From Duganella sacchari (GTDB taxonomy: Bacteria; Pseudomonadota; Gammaproteobacteria; Burkholderiales; Burkholderiaceae_D): DNA of 64,000 bases. Shown here piece after piece: positions 1 to 8,235 of the stretch (within the stretch, counting starts at the first letter, position 1; every line of letters begins with the position of its first letter). The DNA is taken from contig NZ_FRCX01000004.1 of NCBI RefSeq assembly GCF_900143065.1, positions 310,001 through 374,000 on the forward strand. The letters run 5' to 3'. A program made the position numbers and the translations under genes. Under the pieces are notes generated by a model. That model did not search any database and had not been told where the DNA came from. It was given only the letters and a program-made list of their open reading frames with translations.

Positions 1-1152
1 CGCCATTTCCTGTGGCTGGGCGTGACCGCGCTGTCGGCCCGCAAGGCCGGCGAGAATACACTGCACGAATCCGCGCTGGGCTATCTGCTCACTGGCGGCG
101 CACCGCTGCCGTCGGACTTGATGATGGAACGCTGGCACCACGCCTGCCAGGGCTGTGACGATATCAGCATCCTCACCTTGCCGATGGATGGCCAGCCGGT
201 CACGCGTCTGAGCCGTATTGAAGAACGCCCGCCGTTGCTGGAGCCGCAGCACTATAGTGGTCATTTTGAACGGGACTGGTCGGTCGGCAGTTTCAGCTCG
301 CTCGCGCGCCGTACGGGACCGACCGGCACTATCAGCGCGGCTGGCCTGGTGCCACGCGACGCGGCCGAGGCGAAGCTGCTGGAAGGCGGCGATCAGCCAG
401 CCGTCGTGCAGGCGTCGCGCGTGGAAGACGTGGCCTGGCATCGCTTCCCGCGCGGTTCCGTCCCCGGCAACTTCCTGCACGAGCAGCTGGAGTGGATGGG
501 GCAGGAGGGCTTTGCGATTGTCGATGACGAGAATTTCGCTGCGCGCCTGACGCGCCGCGTGGAGCGCGCCGGCTGGGGCAACCGCCTCGACGACACCCTG
601 GTCTGGCTGCGCGAGATCGCCAGCACAACGCTGCCGTATTTGAACGCATCGTTGAGCCGCATTGTGTCGCCGCTGCCGGAGATGGAATTCTGGTTCCCTA
701 GCGATCGGCTCGGTACGGCCGCGCTGGACCGGCTGTGCGCCACGCATCTGCTGGGCGGCGCGCCGCGCCCCGCGCTGCCGGAGCGCGAACTGCACGGCAT
801 GCTGAAAGGCTTTTGCGACCTGGTGTTTGAACACGCGGGGCGCTACTGGGTGCTGGACTACAAATCGAATGCCCTGGGCGGCGGTGACGCGGCTTACCAC
901 GAGCCGGCGCTGATGACAGCCATGGCCGAGCATCGCTACGACATCCAGGGCGCGCTCTATATGCTGGCGTTGCACCGTTTGCTGCAAAGCCGCCTGGGCG
1001 ACGCCTACGATCCGGCGCAACAGCTGGGCGGCGCCATCTTCATGTTCTTGCGTGGCATCGGCAATGCGCAGACGCGCGGCTGCTACCGCATCGAACCCGA
1101 CCCCGAACTACTGGATGGCTTGGATAGCCTGCTGGGTGCAAGTGATGAATGA
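1..1152 (+). CDS. recB: RecB C-terminal part (exodeoxyribonuclease V beta subunit), 5' end outside window
   Basis: The reading frame is open from the first base, so only the last ~383 residues of a protein normally near 1200 residues are visible. It is the nuclease domain of the RecBCD helicase-nuclease, which processes double-strand ends for recombination. The nuclease core is visible as GFCDLVF followed by LDYKSN, supplying metal ligands D273 and D286 and the catalytic K288 (numbered on the visible fragment). recD follows with an 8-bp overlap, the usual recB-recD arrangement, so recC is probably upstream of the window. Confidence 0.93.
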   Translation, partial: RHFLWLGVTALSARKAGENTLHESALGYLLTGGAPLPSDLMMERWHHACQGCDDISILTLPMDGQPVTRLSRIEERPPLLEPQHYSGHFERDWSVGSFSSLARRTGPTGTISAAGLVPRDAAEAKLLEGGDQPAVVQASRVEDVAWHRFPRGSVPGNFLHEQLEWMGQEGFAIVDDENFAARLTRRVERAGWGNRLDDTLVWLREIASTTLPYLNASLSRIVSPLPEMEFWFPSDRLGTAALDRLCATHLLGGAPRPALPERELHGMLKGFCDLVFEHAGRYWVLDYKSNALGGGDAAYHEPALMTAMAEHRYDIQGALYMLALHRLLQSRLGDAYDPAQQLGGAIFMFLRGIGNAQTRGCYRIEPDPELLDGLDSLLGASDE

Positions 1153-3079
1153 CGAATTTTTTGCGCAGGTCGATGCGCTGACCGAAGCGGGCCAGTTGCG
1201 CCGGTTGAGCGGCGCGTTTGCGCGCTTTATCGCGTCGATCGGCGCCAGCTCGCCACCGCTGATGGCGGCCTGCGTGCTATTGTCCGAGCTGGAGGGGCGT
1301 GGGCATAGCTGCCTGCTGCTGTCGGAATTGAACGCGGACCCGGCCGCGCTGCTGGGCTGGAACGGCGACGAATGGCTTCATTTGCGCGCATCGGTTGATG
1401 GCTGGCCGGAAGATGTTGCCAGCTGGCGCACCTTGCTGGCGGCGTCCGAACAGGTCTGGCCGGTCGGCGGCGCGGATTGCAGCCAGCCGCTGGTGCTGGA
1501 TGGCGACCGGCTGTATCTGCGCCGTTACTGGCAGGACGAAACCCATGTGGCCGCCGCTGTCCGCGGCCGCGCGCTGGGCGGCGTACTGGCCTCGGATGCC
1601 GATGCAGAAACCGCCGAGATCCGCCGCTGGCTGGATATCCTGTTCCCGCACGCTACGCGCGGTGGCGGTGTCGATTGGCAAAAAGTCGCGTGCGCGGTGG
1701 CGATGCGTGGCAAATTAGGCATCATTACCGGTGGCCCGGGCACCGGTAAAACCTACACGGTGGCCCGTCTGCTGGCGCTGCTGTTTGCAACGGCCGGCAG
1801 CATGCGCCAGTCCGGCTTGCGGGTGGCGCTGGCGGCGCCGACCGGCAAGGCAGCTGCCCGCCTCAAGCAGTCGATTGACGATGCGCTGGATAAATTGGCG
1901 GTGCTGGTCGGCACAGCATTGCCGCTGCGCGAGCTGACGGCACGCATGGGCGCCGCGCGTACGCTGCACAGCTTGCTTGGCGCCCGCCCTGACACGCGCG
2001 CCTTCCAGCACAACGCCGGTAATCAGCTGGATGTCGATGTGCTCATCGTCGATGAAGCATCCATGATTCACCTGGAAATGATGTCGGCACTGCTGGCGGC
2101 GCTGCCGCCGGAAGCGACATTGATTTTGCTCGGCGACAAAGATCAGCTGGCGTCGGTGGAAGCCGGTGCGGTGCTGGGCGACCTGTGCCATAACGCCGAA
2201 GCCGGCGAGTATCTGCCGGAGACCTTGTCTTATGTGCAAGCTAGCACAGGACAGCAGATCCCGGACGACTATGCCGGGCACGGCGGCCCGATTGCGCAGC
2301 AGACTGTCATGTTGCGCGAAAGCCGGCGTTTTGGCGGTCCGATCGGCGAGCTGGCGCTGGCGGTCAATGCCGGCAATGCGGCCAAGGCTGTTGAAGTATT
2401 GCGTTCCGGGCAAGACGGAAAAGTTGCCTGGACCGACTTTGCGCAACCTGCGGACATGCTTCAGCTGGCGCTGTCGGGTTATCGGCAATATTTGCAATTA
2501 ATCAAAAATTCAATCGCTGATGCGGATGACGTCGTACGACTTGCTATTCTGAGAAGCTTTGAAGGCTTCCGTATTTTGTGCGCGGTGCGCGACGGCGAGT
2601 GGGGCGTGTCCGGTCTTAACGATGCCATCGAGCAACGACTGCAGTCGGCTGGATTGCTCAAGAGAACGGGCGAGTGGTATGTCGGCCGGCCCGTCATGGT
2701 CACCCGCAACGACTATGCGACCGGTGTTTTCAACGGCGATATCGGCCTGACCCTGCCTGACCCGGCACGGCCGGGAGCGCTGCGCGTCTACTTCTCGGAA
2801 GGCGAAACGGTGCGCAGCGTCCTTGCCACCAGGTTAAGAAATGTGGAAACCGCGTTTGCCATGACCGTGCATAAATCGCAGGGTTCGGAGTTTGCGCACA
2901 CCGCCATGGTGCTGCCCAAGGACGGCGGCAGCATGCTGGCGCGCGAGCTGATCTACACCGGCATCACGCGCGCACGCGACTACTTTACGTTACTCACGCC
3001 GAATGGCCAGGTCCTGCTGGACGCCATAGGACAACGCACCCAGCGTGCCAGCGGCTTGCGCCATCTGCTGGACAATTAA
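1145..3079 (+). CDS. recD: RecD, exodeoxyribonuclease V alpha subunit (5'-3' helicase)
   Basis: 644-residue SF1 helicase, the fast 5'-3' motor of RecBCD. Walker A GGPGTGKT lies near residue 196, Walker B LIVDEAS near 300, motif V/VI region TVHKSQGSEF near 575 and YTGITRAR near 605. I chose the ATG that overlaps the recB stop by 8 bp; a longer frame reading back into recB has no support. Translational coupling with recB is likely. Length is typical for RecD (about 600-700). The gene is intact. Confidence 0.93.
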   Translation: MNDEFFAQVDALTEAGQLRRLSGAFARFIASIGASSPPLMAACVLLSELEGRGHSCLLLSELNADPAALLGWNGDEWLHLRASVDGWPEDVASWRTLLAASEQVWPVGGADCSQPLVLDGDRLYLRRYWQDETHVAAAVRGRALGGVLASDADAETAEIRRWLDILFPHATRGGGVDWQKVACAVAMRGKLGIITGGPGTGKTYTVARLLALLFATAGSMRQSGLRVALAAPTGKAAARLKQSIDDALDKLAVLVGTALPLRELTARMGAARTLHSLLGARPDTRAFQHNAGNQLDVDVLIVDEASMIHLEMMSALLAALPPEATLILLGDKDQLASVEAGAVLGDLCHNAEAGEYLPETLSYVQASTGQQIPDDYAGHGGPIAQQTVMLRESRRFGGPIGELALAVNAGNAAKAVEVLRSGQDGKVAWTDFAQPADMLQLALSGYRQYLQLIKNSIADADDVVRLAILRSFEGFRILCAVRDGEWGVSGLNDAIEQRLQSAGLLKRTGEWYVGRPVMVTRNDYATGVFNGDIGLTLPDPARPGALRVYFSEGETVRSVLATRLRNVETAFAMTVHKSQGSEFAHTAMVLPKDGGSMLARELIYTGITRARDYFTLLTPNGQVLLDAIGQRTQRASGLRHLLDN

Positions 3080-3127
3080 GCCAAAAATTAGCTTGTTGAC
3101 ACCAATTTTTGGCGCGCGTACGGGCGT

Positions 3128-3153
3128 AAAAAAGCCGGACAATAAGGTCCGGC
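3128..3153 (-). terminator. Rho-independent terminator of the D-Ala-D-Ala endopeptidase gene
   Basis: The arms GCCGGAC (3134-3140) and GTCCGGC (3147-3153) pair with a 6-nt loop. Read on the minus strand the hairpin is followed by six U residues. It lies 25 bp after the stop of the minus-strand gene. It may also stop transcripts coming from recD, but no U tract follows it on that strand. Confidence 0.75.
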
Positions 3154-3177
3154 CCTGTGGTGCGTGACGTCAGCCGC

Positions 3178-4053
3178 TTACATTGCGCGGCGGCTGCGCT
3201 TGCCGGCTTTCACCGCTTTCTTATGGCGCGTTACCGACGCCTTCATGACTTTTGGTTTCTCATCCGGGCCGGCAATGAAGCGGCGAATGTTGACCGCATC
3301 CATCAGGCGGGCCGAATTGGCCTTCGCGTTGAGCAGCACCAGGGTGGCATTTCTGCCTGCGGATTTGAAGCGCATGATGAGGCAGCGGCCAGCTTCCTCG
3401 GTGTAGCCGGTTTTGGACAAACCGACATCCCAGCCCTTGGCGCCAACCAGGCGGTTGGTGTTGTGGTATTCCACTTTGCGACCCTTGATGTTGATCACAT
3501 CTTTGGTGTCGGTGGTGATGCGGCGGATGTCCGGATAGGCGGCAGCGGCGCTGGCCATCTTGACCAGGTCGGTCGCGGTGGACATATTATGCGGCGACAA
3601 ACCGGTCGGTTCTTCAATCACGGTCTGGGTCATACCCAGCGTGCGGATCTTGGCCTTGACCGCGTTTTTGAACGCGTCCGCACCGCCAGGGTAGGTGCGG
3701 GCCAGCGATGCCGCAGCGCGGTTGTCTGACGACATGAGCGCGAGTTGCAGCACATCACCACGCGAAATTTCGGCGCCGACCGGCACGCGCGACGCGCTGT
3801 GTTTCAGCATGTCAACGTCGGTATGGTCGATGGCGATTTTTTCGTCCATATTTTGTTTGGCATCCAGCACGACCATCGCGGTCATCAGCTTGGTCAGCGA
3901 GGCGATCGGCACTTGGGCGTTGGCGTTCTTTTCGAGCAGCACCTTGCCGGTGCCATCTTCGACCACCAGCACCGACTGCGAACCCAGCGGTACTGCGGCG
4001 AACGCAGCCGCAGTAAACGAAGTGAGCAATACAGCAACAATTTTCTTGAGCAT
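3178..4053 (-). CDS. pbpG: Serine D-alanyl-D-alanine endopeptidase, PBP7 type
   Basis: 291-residue peptidase S11 penicillin-binding protein acting in the periplasm on peptidoglycan cross-links. A signal peptide covers residues 1-20 (MLKKIVAVLL onward). All three active-site boxes are present: S52-x-x-K55 (SLTK), S109-D-N111 and K214-T-G216. The C-terminus is rich in Lys/Arg. The start at MLKK was chosen because it begins the signal peptide; the frame stays open 34 codons upstream without adding anything recognisable. Length matches E. coli PBP7 rather than the longer DacA group, so I call it an endopeptidase. It has its own downstream terminator. Confidence 0.87.
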   Translation of the reverse strand: MLKKIVAVLLTSFTAAAFAAVPLGSQSVLVVEDGTGKVLLEKNANAQVPIASLTKLMTAMVVLDAKQNMDEKIAIDHTDVDMLKHSASRVPVGAEISRGDVLQLALMSSDNRAAASLARTYPGGADAFKNAVKAKIRTLGMTQTVIEEPTGLSPHNMSTATDLVKMASAAAAYPDIRRITTDTKDVINIKGRKVEYHNTNRLVGAKGWDVGLSKTGYTEEAGRCLIMRFKSAGRNATLVLLNAKANSARLMDAVNIRRFIAGPDEKPKVMKASVTRHKKAVKAGKRSRRAM

Positions 4054-4229
4054 ACGGATATTCAGAGGGAACAGGAGTCTATCGGACACGTCAGGGCGAC
4101 GTGGCGCGCGCAATCTAGCTATACGGCAATATTCTCTAAGGATAGACAATATCATTAAAGTGGGTTCTCGTCTATTGTGCCTAAGTGTCTAATTCTTATA
4201 TTTTTTATGCGATGTGGCCCGCTTGATGC

Positions 4230-4266
4230 AAAAAAGCCCTGAGACGGGAGTTCTCAGGGCTTTTTT
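4230..4266. terminator. Bidirectional Rho-independent terminator
   Basis: The perfect arms GCCCTGAGA (4236-4244) and TCTCAGGGC (4252-4260) are flanked by an A run on the left and TTTTTT on the right, so it can end transcripts on both strands. On the minus strand it lies 40-75 bp past the mop stop and probably ends the sbp-mop unit. The rest of 4054-4304 is the upstream region of pbpG, where I see no gene. Confidence 0.82.
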
Positions 4267-4304
4267 CCGTTTTTCCGGCCACGGCGGCAGCCGGGACGGG
4301 GACG

Positions 4305-4526
4305 TTAGCTGCCGATCTTGGCGATCGACACTTCGGTGGATTTCACCAGGGCAATCACTTCACTGCCCACCTTCAGGTTGAGGTCTTGAATCGAGCGCGA
4401 GGTGATGACGGAGGTGACGATCCCGTGCTGGGTTTCGACATCGACTTCCGAAACGACTGGGCCAAAGATGATTTCCTTGATCTTGCCACGGAATTGGTTG
4501 CGTACATTAATTTCAGAAATGGCCAT
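4305..4526 (-). CDS. mop: Molbindin, single TOBE (Mop) domain protein
   Basis: 73 residues forming one TOBE/Mop domain, the fold used by small cytoplasmic proteins to store molybdate (or tungstate), usually as hexamers. The N-terminal motif ISARN-like ISEINVRNQFRGK, the central GPVVSEVDV and the C-terminal VKSTEVSIA are characteristic. It lies 83 bp after sbp on the same strand, with a clear ribosome site (AAAGGAAG) 4 nt ahead of the ATG. The start codon sits in one arm of a perfect 15-bp inverted repeat, described separately. Confidence 0.87.
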   Translation of the reverse strand: MAISEINVRNQFRGKIKEIIFGPVVSEVDVETQHGIVTSVITSRSIQDLNLKVGSEVIALVKSTEVSIAKIGS

Positions 4527-4585
4527 CGTGCTTCCTTTGTCTGGTTAATTACTACACTTCCAGATTACGGGCACGATGGCCATTT
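4517..4585 (-). repeat. Perfect 15-bp inverted repeat spanning the mop start codon
   Basis: AAATGGCCATCGTGC at 4517-4531 is the exact reverse complement of GCACGATGGCCATTT at 4571-4585; the spacer is 39 bp. On the mop transcript the 3' arm contains the ATG and the bases just before it, and the ribosome site is in the loop. A 15-bp stem would lock the start codon. The 5' arm begins 25 nt after the sbp stop. I infer possible translational control of mop. Confidence 0.7.
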
Positions 4586-4609
4586 GCAAACGAATCTATC
4601 CGAATAATC

Positions 4610-5626
4610 TTATTTGTTATAGATTTTGTCGAATTCGGCGCCATCGTCGAAGTGTTTCTTCTGCGCCGCTTTCCAGCCGCCGAACACGTCATCGATGGTG
4701 AACAGCGTGACCTGGCGGAAGTTGGCGTTGTACTTCTTGAAGGCTTTTTCCGAGCGTGGACGCAGCGAATGCTTGGCGATGATTTCCTGGCCTTCTTCGC
4801 TGTACAGGAAGTTCACGTAGCCGGTGGCTTGCTTGCGCAGGTTGCGGCGGTCCACCACCTTGTCGACTACGGCCACCGGCGATTCCGCCAGAATCGAGAT
4901 CGATGGGTAGATCACGTCGAATTTGTCGCCAAACTCTTCGCGCACCAGATTCACTTCGTTTTCAAACGTCACCAGCACATCGCCGATTTCGCGCTGGGTG
5001 AAGGTGGTGGTGGCGCCGCGGCCGCCGGCATCGAGCACCGGCACGTTCTTGAAGATCTTGCCGACCAGGTCGCGGGCCTGTGCTTCGTTGCCGCCTTTCC
5101 TGATGACGGCGCCCCACGCCGCCAGGTAGGTGTAGCGGCCATTGCCGGAGGTTTTAGGATTCGGGATGATGACTTTGACGCCCGGCTTGCCCAGGTCGGC
5201 CCAGTCCTTGATCTGTTTAGGATTGCCCTTGCGTACCAGGTACACCATAGTGGAGTAGAACGGCGAAGCATTGTTCGGGAATTTCTTGGCCCAGTCGGCC
5301 GCTACCACGCCGCGCTCGACCAGAATGTCGATGTCGTTGGCCTGGTTCATGGTGACCACCGACGCTTCCATGCCGTCCGCGACCGAACGCGCCTGCTTGG
5401 ACGAACCGCCGTGCGACTGGTTCACATCAATGGTTTCGCCCGTGGTTTTTTTCCATTGCGCGGTGAAAGCGGGATTGATCTCTTTGAACAGTTCCCGTGT
5501 GACGTCGTACGCGGCGTTCAGCAGCACGGTATCCGCAGCGTGCGCCTGCGGCAAGCCGAACAGGGTGGCCGAGGCAGCCAGGAAGGAGGCGAGGATAACG
5601 CGGCGAGTTGAATTTTTGGTGGTCAT
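4610..5626 (-). CDS. sbp: Sulfate/thiosulfate ABC transporter periplasmic binding protein
   Basis: 338 residues with a cleavable signal peptide (residues 1-30, ending AHAAD). The family signatures are clear: the early NAAYDVTRELF, the SHGGSSKQARSV sulfate loop, the NPKTSGNGRYTYL segment and the TFENEV stretch. It delivers sulfate (or a related oxyanion) to a CysTWA-type transporter, but no permease or ATPase gene is nearby, so it is an orphan binding protein here. It is followed by mop on the same strand. Palindromic sites with the half-site TTCGTA lie just upstream of its start. Confidence 0.9.
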   Translation of the reverse strand: MTTKNSTRRVILASFLAASATLFGLPQAHAADTVLLNAAYDVTRELFKEINPAFTAQWKKTTGETIDVNQSHGGSSKQARSVADGMEASVVTMNQANDIDILVERGVVAADWAKKFPNNASPFYSTMVYLVRKGNPKQIKDWADLGKPGVKVIIPNPKTSGNGRYTYLAAWGAVIRKGGNEAQARDLVGKIFKNVPVLDAGGRGATTTFTQREIGDVLVTFENEVNLVREEFGDKFDVIYPSISILAESPVAVVDKVVDRRNLRKQATGYVNFLYSEEGQEIIAKHSLRPRSEKAFKKYNANFRQVTLFTIDDVFGGWKAAQKKHFDDGAEFDKIYNK

Positions 5627-5635
5627 AATGAGCTT

Positions 5636-5695
5636 TCGTAATAACGAGCGCTCATAGTGTAAAATTTCGCCCCGAAAAGATACGAATTTTTCGTA
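5636..5695 (-). promoter_or_regulatory. Two short palindromes upstream of sbp (operator candidates)
   Basis: TACGAA-TTT-TTCGTA (5681-5695) is a perfect 6-bp inverted repeat. TCGT-AATA-ACGA (5636-5647), only 10-21 bp upstream of the sbp ATG, repeats the same TCGTA element. A repressor or a LysR-type sulfur regulator could bind these, but I cannot match them to a defined consensus. Confidence 0.35.
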
Positions 5696-5863
5696 ATATG
5701 CTTAGAAGTTCGCTATAAAACATATATGGATTTTTGAAAACATTAGTGGGCAAATAAGGAAGCACCCTCTAGTCTGGCAGCATCCGACAGCCTTATGCCG
5801 CTTGGTGTATAGTCCGTACCAGCACAGAAAGGCGTGCTATCAGTAATAGTTTTGTGAGCGTAC

Positions 5864-6394
5864 ATGAGTCTTGAAATTCGTATTGCTGCTTCGACGGATG
5901 CGGAGGCAGCGTGCAATGTATTGCGCCGGTCCATCAGGGAATGCTGCGAACTGGATCATAAGAATGATCCCGCCATCCTCGATGCCTGGTTAGGCAATAA
6001 AACTCCGCAGATGGTGGCGAACTGGTTCAGTTCCCCGACCAATTTTTCGCTGGTGGCTGTCAGCGAAGGCGTCGTCGTCGGCGTCGCATTGCTGACCGGC
6101 GCTGGCAAACTGGCGCTGTGTTATCTGCTGCCGGAAGCGCGCGGGCAGGGCGCCGGCAAGGCGCTACTGGCGCGCATGGAGGAACAGGCATGCAGCTGGG
6201 GCGTGAAGGCGCTGCAATTGCATAGCACGGCCACCGGCAAGGACTTCTTCGCCCAGCGTGGCTATACCGATGCCGGCATGGTGCGCTCGCCGTATGGCGT
6301 CGAGACGGTGTTTTACTGGAAGCAGCTGGATGAGGACACCACCTGTCCTAACGCGCCCAAGCGTAAGCGCTTCTGCAATTGCAATAGCGATTGA
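5864..6394 (+). CDS. GNAT-family N-acetyltransferase
   Basis: 176 residues with the GNAT fold. Acetyl-CoA motif A is visible as LPEARGQGAGKALL near residue 90, preceded by the usual strand (GKLALCYLL) and followed by a C-terminal FFAQRGYT segment (motif B). The last ~20 residues are Lys/Cys-rich and outside the domain. The substrate cannot be read from the sequence. It is transcribed alone, divergent from sbp. Confidence 0.82.
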   Translation: MSLEIRIAASTDAEAACNVLRRSIRECCELDHKNDPAILDAWLGNKTPQMVANWFSSPTNFSLVAVSEGVVVGVALLTGAGKLALCYLLPEARGQGAGKALLARMEEQACSWGVKALQLHSTATGKDFFAQRGYTDAGMVRSPYGVETVFYWKQLDEDTTCPNAPKRKRFCNCNSD

Positions 6395-6447
6395 TGTAAA
6401 CCGTTGCTTGCCGCGCGCTGCTCAGCGCCCGGCGAAGCGCACAGCCA

Positions 6448-7254
6448 TCAGTAGCACATCGCCAGACGGAATTCGGCGTCACGCGCTGGCGCCGCGCCGA
6501 CCTCTTCACCGTTGACAAACAGCTTCAGCGCGCCGGCTTCCAGCCTGGTCCATGCCTCATTCGAGGTCAGCGGATGGGTGGCGATCACGGCAATGCGGTC
6601 GTCCAGGTGGTTGTGGCGGCTGAAGTCGATGCTGAGGTCGCAGTCGATCAGATGCGCCACCGAGAACGGATACTCCCTCACCACATAATGCAGGTCGGTG
6701 CTGCAATGGGCGAACAGCAGGTCGCCATTCGACAGGATGAAATTGAAAGTGCCATAGGCCGCTATCTCGCCGGCCAGCGTTTCCACTGCCGCGTACAGCA
6801 CATGGCGTTCCGGCGGACTGTCGAAGCGCAGCGCCAGGCCGGACAGCAGGTGGCAGAAGGCGCGCTCGCTATCCGTGTCGCCCCATGGCGCGTACAGACT
6901 CGGGTTGGGATCGAACAGCTGCAAATCGCCGTTGTGGGCGAACGACCAGGTCTGGCCCCATAGCTCGCGCGTGAACGGATGGCTGTTCTCCAGCGAGACG
7001 CGGCCTTGCGTGGCTTTGCGGATATGCGCCACCACATTGCGCGCCTTGATCGGACTCTGCTTGAATTGCGCCGCCAGCGGCGAGTGGATCGACGGCAGGT
7101 AATCGGTGTACAGGCGGCAGCCGTTGGGCGTATGCAGGGCGATGCCCCAGCCATCCTTGTGTTCCCCGGTGCGGCCGCCGCGTTCGGCAAAGCCGGCAAA
7201 GGAAAAGTCCACGGCGGCGGGTTTATTGCTGCTCATCGCGAGTAATTGGCACAT
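6448..7254 (-). CDS. Class II glutamine amidotransferase (YafJ type)
   Basis: 268 residues. The protein starts M-C-QLLAMS, which exposes Cys2 as the N-terminal nucleophile after Met removal, followed by the conserved GGRTGEHKDGWGIAL, NVVAHIRKAT, HPFTRELWG and FAHNGDL blocks of stand-alone class II amidotransferases. No synthase domain is attached. In some bacteria such proteins act as gamma-glutamyl hydrolases in ergothioneine or related pathways; nothing nearby supports a specific role here. Confidence 0.87.
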   Translation of the reverse strand: MCQLLAMSSNKPAAVDFSFAGFAERGGRTGEHKDGWGIALHTPNGCRLYTDYLPSIHSPLAAQFKQSPIKARNVVAHIRKATQGRVSLENSHPFTRELWGQTWSFAHNGDLQLFDPNPSLYAPWGDTDSERAFCHLLSGLALRFDSPPERHVLYAAVETLAGEIAAYGTFNFILSNGDLLFAHCSTDLHYVVREYPFSVAHLIDCDLSIDFSRHNHLDDRIAVIATHPLTSNEAWTRLEAGALKLFVNGEEVGAAPARDAEFRLAMCY

Positions 7255-7310
7255 GACTAGACGGCGGAGTTAATCGATGACATCACGATAACGGCCGCAC
7301 CGCAGGGGCG

Positions 7311-7352
7311 GAACGAATGTTTTGGCATATCCATAGGCGAAAGCATTCGTTC
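7311..7352. repeat. 9-bp perfect inverted repeat ahead of the EAL-like gene
   Basis: GAACGAATG (7311-7319) and CATTCGTTC (7344-7352) are exact reverse complements with a 24-bp spacer; with one mismatch the arms extend to 12 bp. The repeat lies in the 156-bp divergent gap between the amidotransferase and the EAL-like gene, so it could be an operator or a leader hairpin. Confidence 0.4.
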
Positions 7353-7410
7353 TGCTTTGCCGCGCACGGGCATACGCTGTCGACATTATTCGTACCCCTA
7401 GAGGAGTTCC

Positions 7411-8232
7411 ATGTCATTCCCCATCTTGCAGAAGTACCTGGCGCGTTTATCCGACGCGACCGGCGCCGCTTCCAGCATCTGGCTCGATCACGAGGGCAAG
7501 GCGCAAGGGCGGTTTTTCAATTGCACCATGAGCAGCGCGTTCCAGCCTATCCGGCAACTGGACAGCAGCGCGGTGCAGGCTTACGAAGGTCTGGCGCGCA
7601 GCGTGTCGGCGCAGGACCAGGGGCTGTCGCTGTGGAAGCTGCTCGACCATGCGGCCAGCGATGACGAATCCATCGAACTCGACCGGCTGTGCCGCATGCT
7701 GCACGCGATTAATTTCTTCCGCCAGGCCGGGGAGTCGCAGGCGGATCTGTATTTAAATGTGCATGACCGTTTGCTGAGCGCCGTCAGCAGCAATCACGGC
7801 CACGCGTTCCGCCGCATCCTGGATGCGCTGGAGCTGCCGCTGAGCCGCGTGGTGCTGCAACTGCCGGCGGCGACGCCGCAGCAGGGCTGGCTGTTGAACT
7901 ATGTGTCGGACAACTATCGCCGCAACGGCTTCCGCTTTGCGGTCAACGTCAACAGCCCGCGTGATGCGCTGGGCGTGTTGGACCGCCTGCGGCCGGACGT
8001 GTTCAAGCTGGATGTGCGGGAATTGCAGGACCGGGCGGGCCTGCTGGAAGTGCTGGAGCGTTGCGCGGCTGCCGGTGTGTCGGTGGTGTTCAAGCGGCTG
8101 GAGACGCCGCAGCACGTGGCGGCCTTGCGCGAGCTTGCTGCCGATGCCGGCGCCTCCTTGCTGGTGCAAGGCTATCTGCTGGACGAACCGCGCGCCACCC
8201 TGCCGCAGGAGCAGGCGCGGCGCGCCGCCTGA
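7411..8232 (+). CDS. Degenerate EAL-domain protein, probably without phosphodiesterase activity
   Basis: 273 residues, almost all an EAL-type barrel (from about residue 40). Equivalents of the signature motifs can be followed, but most catalytic positions are changed. EALLR becomes EGLAR near residue 57, ELTE becomes LQLP, DDFGTGYS becomes NVNSP, and AEGVET becomes FKRLET. NVHDRLL and the late QGYLLDEP are kept. I infer a c-di-GMP sensor or a protein-interaction module and not an enzyme. The ATG follows the ribosome site GAGGAG. The gene meets the TonB-like gene tail to tail. Confidence 0.75.
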   Translation: MSFPILQKYLARLSDATGAASSIWLDHEGKAQGRFFNCTMSSAFQPIRQLDSSAVQAYEGLARSVSAQDQGLSLWKLLDHAASDDESIELDRLCRMLHAINFFRQAGESQADLYLNVHDRLLSAVSSNHGHAFRRILDALELPLSRVVLQLPAATPQQGWLLNYVSDNYRRNGFRFAVNVNSPRDALGVLDRLRPDVFKLDVRELQDRAGLLEVLERCAAAGVSVVFKRLETPQHVAALRELAADAGASLLVQGYLLDEPRATLPQEQARRAA

Positions 8233-8235
8233 CGC

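Noticed and set aside
4610..5626. Molybdate binding protein ModA, because mop is adjacent
   Set aside because: The SHGGSSKQ and NPKTSGNGR motifs belong to the sulfate-binding family; ModA proteins are shorter and have other ligand loops.
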